Of a stretch of DNA of 64,000 nt, positions 58,846-64,000 are shown piece by piece. The stretch covers positions 1,860,001 through 1,924,000 of the forward strand of contig JASJZC010000001.1 of the NCBI GenBank assembly GCA_037178855.1, given 5' to 3'. The position numbers and the translations under genes were made by a program. The stretch is from Oscheius sp. JU75 (lineage: Eukaryota; Nematoda; Chromadorea; Rhabditida; Rhabditidae). Under the pieces are notes generated by a model. That model did not search any database. It was not told the DNA's origin and saw only the letters and a program-made list of their open reading frames with translations. The first letter of the stretch is position 1. Every line of letters begins with the position of its first letter.

Positions 58846-59099
58846 ATGTGCTCTCATGTTCTCTTTCTCTTCTTCGTTCTGGCCATGACTATGGTCACCG
58901 TCTCTGAAGCTGTCAGCTGTCAAGAACAGGGATACGCTGAAAGAAGAGGATACTGTAGGTTGTCTTAAGTCAAGAGTGTAGAATCGAAATTTTAGGTCGT
59001 AATGGCGCCTGTCCTCAGGAAGAGGATTCAGTATTCTGGGACACTGGCTGTCGCTCCGGACAGCATTGCTGCATTCCGGAGGAAAAAAAGGAACTGTGA
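58846..59099 (+). CDS. Secreted six-cysteine defensin-like peptide, copy 2
   Basis: Exons 58846-58954 and 58996-59099 (41-nt intron), 70-aa precursor. Same signal peptide and cysteine frame as copy 1. The second exon is nearly unchanged, while the segment between signal and second cysteine differs (QEQGYAERRGYC against QAQGYPGRHGYC), as does the C-terminus (EEKKEL against EGK). AATAAA at 59106 and 59128. The upstream block 58370-58840 matches that of copy 3, so it is a direct repeat of that unit. Confidence 0.72.
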
Positions 59100-60229
59100 T
59101 ACTGTAATAAATACTTGGATACTTGGTAATAAACATTGAACTTACCTGATATATATATAAAGCTTCGCAGTCGGTTGGCCTTCAGTTCTAGTTGAGCTTT
59201 TCCCCTCATAACTGACTTCTGAACTAAATCCTCAATAACTCTTGACTTGCCATTTTTTACTTCATGGCCTCTGACAAACAGGGACATAGTCAACCACAGA
59301 CACCATCGCGCTTTCATAGTTTTGATGGGGGAGAGAGCCTCTATTCCGACTCCTACCAAAAAAAAATTCGAAGCTTTTGTAGTTCAATTGAGACCCCTTT
59401 CGCTTCTGAGACGGTAGCTGGGGACAGGGAGGCAGTGCGATAAGCTGACAGATACATCTGCTGGTTTTTGATTATGAATCGCTAACGTAAATTCTTGAAA
59501 GACTCTCAGCCTTTCAATTTCAATCCTTTTTTTTCCAGATCATGGCTCTTGACAAAACGATCGCTGCTCATAGACGAATTGCCCCATATGGATTGCTCAA
59601 AGTGCGAAGAATGCCTAAAGCTGCTCAAGAACTCTTTGACAGTGACTATGCACTGACTCGAAGCTACTGGAAAAATCACAGTCGTATAGCACAGACATGG
59701 ATAAGTCATGTCACTCGTTTTTTATGAAACTTGACATGTCATGACAGATCTTCACAGGACGAATGGTGGATTGACCTGTCGGTCCAGGTCGAAAAAACAG
59801 GTCGAAATCCTGAAAAAAAAATCGGGTATAAACCGTGCACAGGCTCTCATTTCGTCAGACAGTTCAGCAGCTTACACGATCGACTCTCATAACTTGAGTA
59901 CTTGAGCGCGTTAGGAGGGCCTTCCGGCCACCTGTAAATCTGCCTGTCTTTTTTCTCGACATCGTCAGCCGTCGTCATACTTCACGAAGGGTATTGATTC
60001 CTGAGAGAATTGTTTTCTTTCCAGTCCATCCACACGGAAGCACGATCCATACAACGCAGTAGCATCCAGACCAACGATAATTGCAGGAGAAGTGCAGTGG
60101 AGGCAGCCATCTGGAGCAGCAACTGAAGTGGAAGTGATTCCCTTGTCCTGTCAAGTGTTATCTCTCGACAAAACTTTGGAAGAAATTTTCCCTTGTTAGA
60201 AAATCACTAATTGTAGTTCCCTTGTAATA

Positions 60230-60346
60230 AAAACTGTTTGTCGCCTTCCCAATATAGGGAAGGCTGTTCCAAAATTTCTTTCAACCTCTACCAAAGCAGG
60301 GTCGGAAGCATTTGAATACCTCAAACTTGGGTAATTAAACCGACGA
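60230..60346 (-). repeat. Hairpin repeat copy 6
   Basis: Stem GCCTTCCCAATATAGGGAAGGC. Confidence 0.8.
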
Positions 60347-60657
60347 TAATGTCCCTTCCTGTCTGACAAGAAGGCCTGCGAGACGAGGTCGTACGGCAGA
60401 GGTCAAGAGAATCTGTGTCGGACACAGCAGCAGAACCGTCACCGTGCTTTCTCTACCATCTATCAGTTAAATCAATTTTTTTGTGTTAAATTTAGGAGCA
60501 CTTTCCCAAAAAAATTAGGGAGGCAGCCTGGAGCAGCAGCGAACATTTCAACTGAAACGATCCTCTTGTCCTGATTGTCGAGGTTTATCTCTCGACAAAA
60601 CTGGAAGAAACTTCCCTGTTAAAATACCTCTTTTCATTGTTTCTACCTCGAAGTAAA

Positions 60658-60774
60658 GACTGCTTGTTGCCTTCCCGGTGGAGGGAAGGCTATTCCAAAA
60701 TTTCTTTCAACCTCTACATTCGCAGGGTCAGAAGCATTTGAATACCTCAAACTTGGGTAATTAAACCGACGATT
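60658..60774 (-). repeat. Hairpin repeat copy 7
   Basis: Stem CCTTCCCGGTGGAGGGAAGG. Confidence 0.8.
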
Positions 60775-61261
60775 ATGTTCCTTCCTCTCTGATAAGGAGG
60801 CCTACGAGACGAGAGCATACGGTAAAGACCAGTAGAATCTCTGTCGGAGACAGCAGCAGAGCCGTCACCGTGCTTTCTCTACCATCTATCAGTTAAATTG
60901 ATTTTTTTCCAGTTAAATTCGAGGGCACTTTCCTACTTGAACTTACCTCGTTTCTATATTCTAAACAAGGAACTAAAGTTGAAGACGCTAATAATTCGAA
61001 AAAGTATGGCCGATTTTCAAATGAATCAAAAGTATCTCTCCTCTGACTCACCCATTGACGAATATTAATATTTCAAGTTTTGTCATTCCAAAACCCGTGG
61101 CCCCAAAGATAAAATATTTCTCTCCAGACTCTCCCTCTCTATAATATCGCAAACAAATCAAACGAGATCTGTGATCCTTTTCATATGAATTAGTAGTGTT
61201 CGTAGTCGTATGAAACTATTGTTCCGAGGCTCTTATTGTCGTCGTTGTAGCGAATAGAAAT

Positions 61262-61363
61262 GGCGGTTTAATTACCCAAGTTTGAGGTATTCAATGCTTC
61301 CGACCCTGCGAATGTAGAGGTTGAAAGAAATTTTTCTAACAGCCTTCCCTTTTAGGGGAAGGC
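61262..61363 (+). repeat. Hairpin repeat copy 8
   Basis: Stem CCTTCCCTTTTAGGGGAAGG; lies in the insertion specific to the right arm. Confidence 0.8.
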
Positions 61364-61726
61364 AACATCGAAACATTAAAACTTTCTTTACACGAAAAAG
61401 GACCAATTCTTCCAAATTATGTACTCCTGTTTGCTTATGTTGGATTGGGAGAAGCGATGGTTCTGCCTACAGAGGTGATATCAGGGGATCTAGAGAGTAA
61501 GGCGATTCATCAAAGGCAGGAAGAATCTTTGTCACAGACGGATTTTTCCGTCAAGATGCTTTTTACGGAATGGAACCCCGTAAAAGGCATCTTGACGGAA
61601 AAAGATCTATTCATTCATTGAAGATGAAACATATGGTATTTCGAAGTCTTTTTGGAATGCTATGACTCAATAGCCGTACGATCTCGTCTCGCAGGCCTTC
61701 TTATCACACAGGAAGGAACCTAATAA

Positions 61727-61833
61727 TCGGTTTAATTACCCAAGTTTGAGGTATTCAACTGCTTCCGACCCTGCGAATGTAGAGGTTGAACAAAATTTTG
61801 AAAGAATCTTCCCACTACTGGGAAGGTAACAAT
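61727..61833 (+). repeat. Hairpin repeat copy 9
   Basis: Inverted partner of copy 5, at the arm boundary. Confidence 0.8.
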
Positions 61834-61991
61834 CGTCTTTCAATAACTAGAGTTTTATACGCCGCACCCAAGAGCAAACTGTTGGGTACGCAGTATTCGT
61901 ATTTCTTCTACGCGGTACAGACTACCTGTGCTTTAAGTGGATTGGAAAAGTGGTATCGGTCTATTTGTTTATTGAAAACCAATCGGTCAAT

Positions 61992-62221
61992 TCAAGCAAA
62001 GTTAGTTCGTCCGACGTTGCAGCTGACCATTCTGCTATAACTGTGAGCACGGCAGCACTGGTCCCGCTTCCTCCCGATACGTCCACAGACTTCGTTGCAT
62101 GGGCCAACGCGGTCGGCAGCAGCCATCGGAATCACTGAATAGTATACTCCCCGTCGAACTTTGCGAACTCGCTGATCATAGCAATGGAGAGAAGGAGAAG
62201 GAAGGGAAAGAAGAACTTCAT
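61992..62221 (-). CDS. Diapausin-like secreted peptide, copy 2
   Basis: Inverted copy of 48848-49077: exons 62221-62173 and 62134-61992 with the same 38-nt GC-AG intron. No difference from copy 1 was noticed, so the duplication is recent or the arms are kept alike by gene conversion. TATA at 62260-62267. Confidence 0.7.
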
Positions 62222-62259
62222 GGTGTTGGATCGACCGTCGGATGGTGCGTTCACTCTTA

Positions 62260-62267
62260 CTTTTATA
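62260..62267 (-). promoter_or_regulatory. TATA box of diapausin-like copy 2
   Basis: TATAAAAG on the minus strand, mirror of 48802-48809. Confidence 0.6.
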
Positions 62268-62619
62268 CTCTCCAATGTTGTTTTGCAGAGGTCTGTTTCA
62301 TTGCTAACTTATTTTTTTCCTTTTTTGTCCTTTTTCCGTAACGGAGAACATGATCTCTGAAAGATAATATAACCTCGATTCCTAAAAGTATCGATGCAAT
62401 CTCTATGTCTCTCCGTCTACCTTGCAAAACAAGTATCGCACAGCTGTTTTTTTAAACATTTCACAAGGTTATATTCTCCTCTAAACATTAGAGAATGCAA
62501 CAACAAATCCCCTGATATCCCCTCAGTAGGCAGAACCATCGCTTCTCCCAATCCAACAGGAGCACATAATTTGGAAGAATTGGTCCTTTTATGTGTAAAG
62601 AAAATTCTAATGTTTGTAT

Positions 62620-62730
62620 TTTGTTGCCTTCCCTAAAAGGGAAAGCTGTTCCAAAATATCTTTCAACCTCTACCAAAGCAGGGTCGGAAGCATTTGAATA
62701 CCTCAAACTTGGGTAATTAAACCGACGATT
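62620..62730 (-). repeat. Hairpin repeat copy 10
   Basis: Inverted partner of copy 4. Confidence 0.8.
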
Positions 62731-63069
62731 CTGCCCGCTGCTGGGATATCGGGTTGTCTGGAATGGCAGATAGAGTGGCAAAGGCAGTGAAATCCTGTGT
62801 CACAGACGGAGTGAAACTCGGTGAAAAGCATCATGACTCAAAATGATCTATTCATCCGTTGAAGTTTATTTTTTCGAAGTCTCTTTGGACTACTGTGACC
62901 CAATAGAAACAGTTTTTATCTAACAAATACCTCTTAATGCAAGAAAAGATGCCTAAATAGTCTTGTCAGTCAGCTACCTGTTCCTTTGCGTTTCTGACCC
63001 AGACACTTCCAATCTCCACCGTTCCATCTCCCCTTCCAGACAACCTGATTTGCCAGCAGCGGGCAGAAT

Positions 63070-63186
63070 CGTCGGTTTAATTACCCAAGTTTGAGGTATT
63101 CAAATGCTTCTGACCCTGCGAATGTAGAGGTTGAAAGAAATTTTGGAACAGCCTTCCCTTTACTGGGAAGGCAACAAGCAGTTTTT
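63070..63186 (+). repeat. Hairpin repeat copy 11
   Basis: Inverted partner of copy 3. Confidence 0.8.
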
Positions 63187-63707
63187 ATGTCGAGGTAGAA
63201 AAAACGAAAAGAGGTTTTTTAACAGAAGAAGTTTCTTCCAGTTTTGCCTACATCGCTCATATACTTTGAGGCGAGGTAATCTCTCTCATACTTGGTAGTC
63301 AAAAGAGTTTCTACCCGTACTCCCTCAGTAGTCAGACAGATTCAGACTTCTACAGTCTCGCTAGCAGAATAGAATAGATATCATCTTGGCTATTGGAGCA
63401 AACCTCTCCCGTACGGTCTCGTCACACCCGTATAGGCTTGGTAGGAACACTTGTTACCAATAAGTTTGTATCTTTTTGGCCCGCAGCTTCTATTTTTACT
63501 CGACAAGCCAAAAGAATATCGAAAACATCCGTTATGAGACCTGTCATATTTCTGTTTTCCATGATGACTAACCGTTAGTCAGGCCATTGTTCAGCTCCTT
63601 GGCACGTCATTGCTCTCTTTAATCTTAGCTCTAAGTAAACAGGACCCGGTTGTTTTTTGTTTTTCTTCCGTGCTATGACTGGACCCTGGACTGTTTGACC
63701 AGATTTA

Positions 63708-63715
63708 CTATAAAA
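63708..63715 (+). promoter_or_regulatory. TATA box of defensin-like copy 3
   Basis: CTATAAAA, 51 nt before the ATG at 63766. Confidence 0.65.
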
Positions 63716-63765
63716 CTAGACATGATCCCCCCAAAAAATTAGGCTTCATTGCTGCTCTCTCAAAT

Positions 63766-64000
63766 ATGTTCTCTCGTGTTCTCTTCCTCTTCTTCGTTCT
63801 GGCCATGGCTATGGTCGCTGTCTCTGAGGCTGTCAGCTGTCAAGCACAGGGATACCCTGGGAGACATGGATACTGTAGGTTGTCTTAAGTCAAGAGTGTA
63901 GAATCGAAATTTTAGGTCGTAATGGCGCCTGTCCTCAGGAAGAGGATTCGGTATTCTGGGACACTGGCTGTCGCTCCGGACAGCATTGCTGCATTCCTGA
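63766..64000 (+). CDS. Secreted six-cysteine defensin-like peptide, copy 3 (3' end cut by window)
   Basis: Exon 1 63766-63874 is the inverted match of copy 1; exon 2 starts at 63916 and is open to the window edge, where the stop is expected two or three codons later by comparison with copy 1. All six cysteines are present. Confidence 0.7.

Larger units (their letters stand above)
59100..61124. other. Repeat-rich stretch, no firm gene
   Basis: Contains hairpin repeats 6 and 7 and a diverged copy (59820-60345) of the unit at 46105-46450, with GGGTATAAACCGT. A minus-strand frame at about 59319-59150 (MKARWCLWLTMSLF, signal-peptide-like, then KNGKSRVIEDLVQK) could be a small secreted peptide but has no second support. 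Confidence 0.4.
61125..64000. repeat. Right arm of large inverted duplication (runs to window end)
   Basis: Inverted counterpart of 47346-49600. Extra sequence relative to the left arm: about 61262-61726 (with hairpin copy 8) and about 63245-63560 (with the GTCTCG repeat block). Part of it (63270-64000) is also a direct repeat of 58370-59080. Confidence 0.9.

Noticed and set aside
59542-59727. 61-aa plus-strand frame (MALDKTIAAHRRIAPYGLLK)
   Set aside because: Polypyrimidine tract and acceptor precede it, but no partner exon or family; left as unannotated sequence.
1-64000. CRISPR arrays, bacterial operons, viral genes
   Set aside because: Spliced genes throughout; the repeats seen are irregularly spaced and lie on both strands; no viral hallmark genes.

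Overview
The window is nuclear DNA from a small-genome metazoan. Protein-coding genes lie close together on both strands and are cut by many introns, a large share of them only about 38-60 nt long (examples: 213-253, 11469-11509, 12869-12910, 14466-14509, 58955-58995). The gene set (Trio/UNC-73, NETO, beta-catenin, PRDM1/Blimp-1, Sp factor, Cys-loop receptor) is that of an animal. Diapausin-like and defensin-like secreted peptides, and a PRDM1 fifth-finger segment ([16 protein letters not shown]), lean towards an ecdysozoan such as a compact-genome arthropod or relative. The species cannot be named from the sequence.

Layout. 0-4 kb: 3' end of a Trio/UNC-73 RhoGEF (PH, SH3, Ig, FN3; plus strand). 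4.1-7.0 kb: complete NETO-like CUB-CUB-LDLa-TM gene (minus), convergent with Trio. 8.9-20.9 kb: UTP4/cirhin (minus, 10 exons). Two of its introns hold plus-strand nested genes: two tandem paralogues of an unrecognised family (11.3-13.0 and 13.5-15.7 kb) and a three-finger-type membrane protein (16.8-18.0 kb). 21.4-26.0 kb: beta-catenin ending in WFDTDL (minus). 26.2-27.0 kb: unrecognised plus-strand gene. 27.3-28.6 kb: ARMC1 (minus). 29.0-29.5 kb: HINT1 (plus). 29.5-31.5 kb: BTB-like fragment and a Rab-like protein that has lost its nucleotide-binding motifs. 33.8-35.8 kb: Sp-family factor with a single finger (minus). 37.1-40.9 kb: divergent eIF5A-like, NF-YC and POLR1E/RPA49 genes in a head-to-tail row (plus). 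41.6-43.8 kb: small unrecognised gene and a Cys-loop ligand-gated channel subunit (minus). 44.1-45.7 kb: decayed Tc1-like element with a foldback element inserted in its right terminal repeat. 47.3-49.6 and 61.1-64.0 kb: arms of a large inverted duplication, each with a defensin-like and a diapausin-like peptide gene. PRDM1/Blimp-1 (49.9-53.9 kb) lies between them, and a third defensin-like copy is at 58.8 kb.

The most striking parts are the peptide-gene inverted duplication, which is studded with a roughly 110-bp repeat carrying a conserved hairpin (11 copies), the degenerate Rab, the divergent eIF5A, the nested gene pair of unknown family, and the transposon-in-transposon. Exon joins were worked out by hand from splice sites and reading phase. 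In most listed genes every phase closes exactly. Where it does not (11.3-12.4 kb, 26.2-27.0 kb, 29.5-30.4 kb) this is stated.
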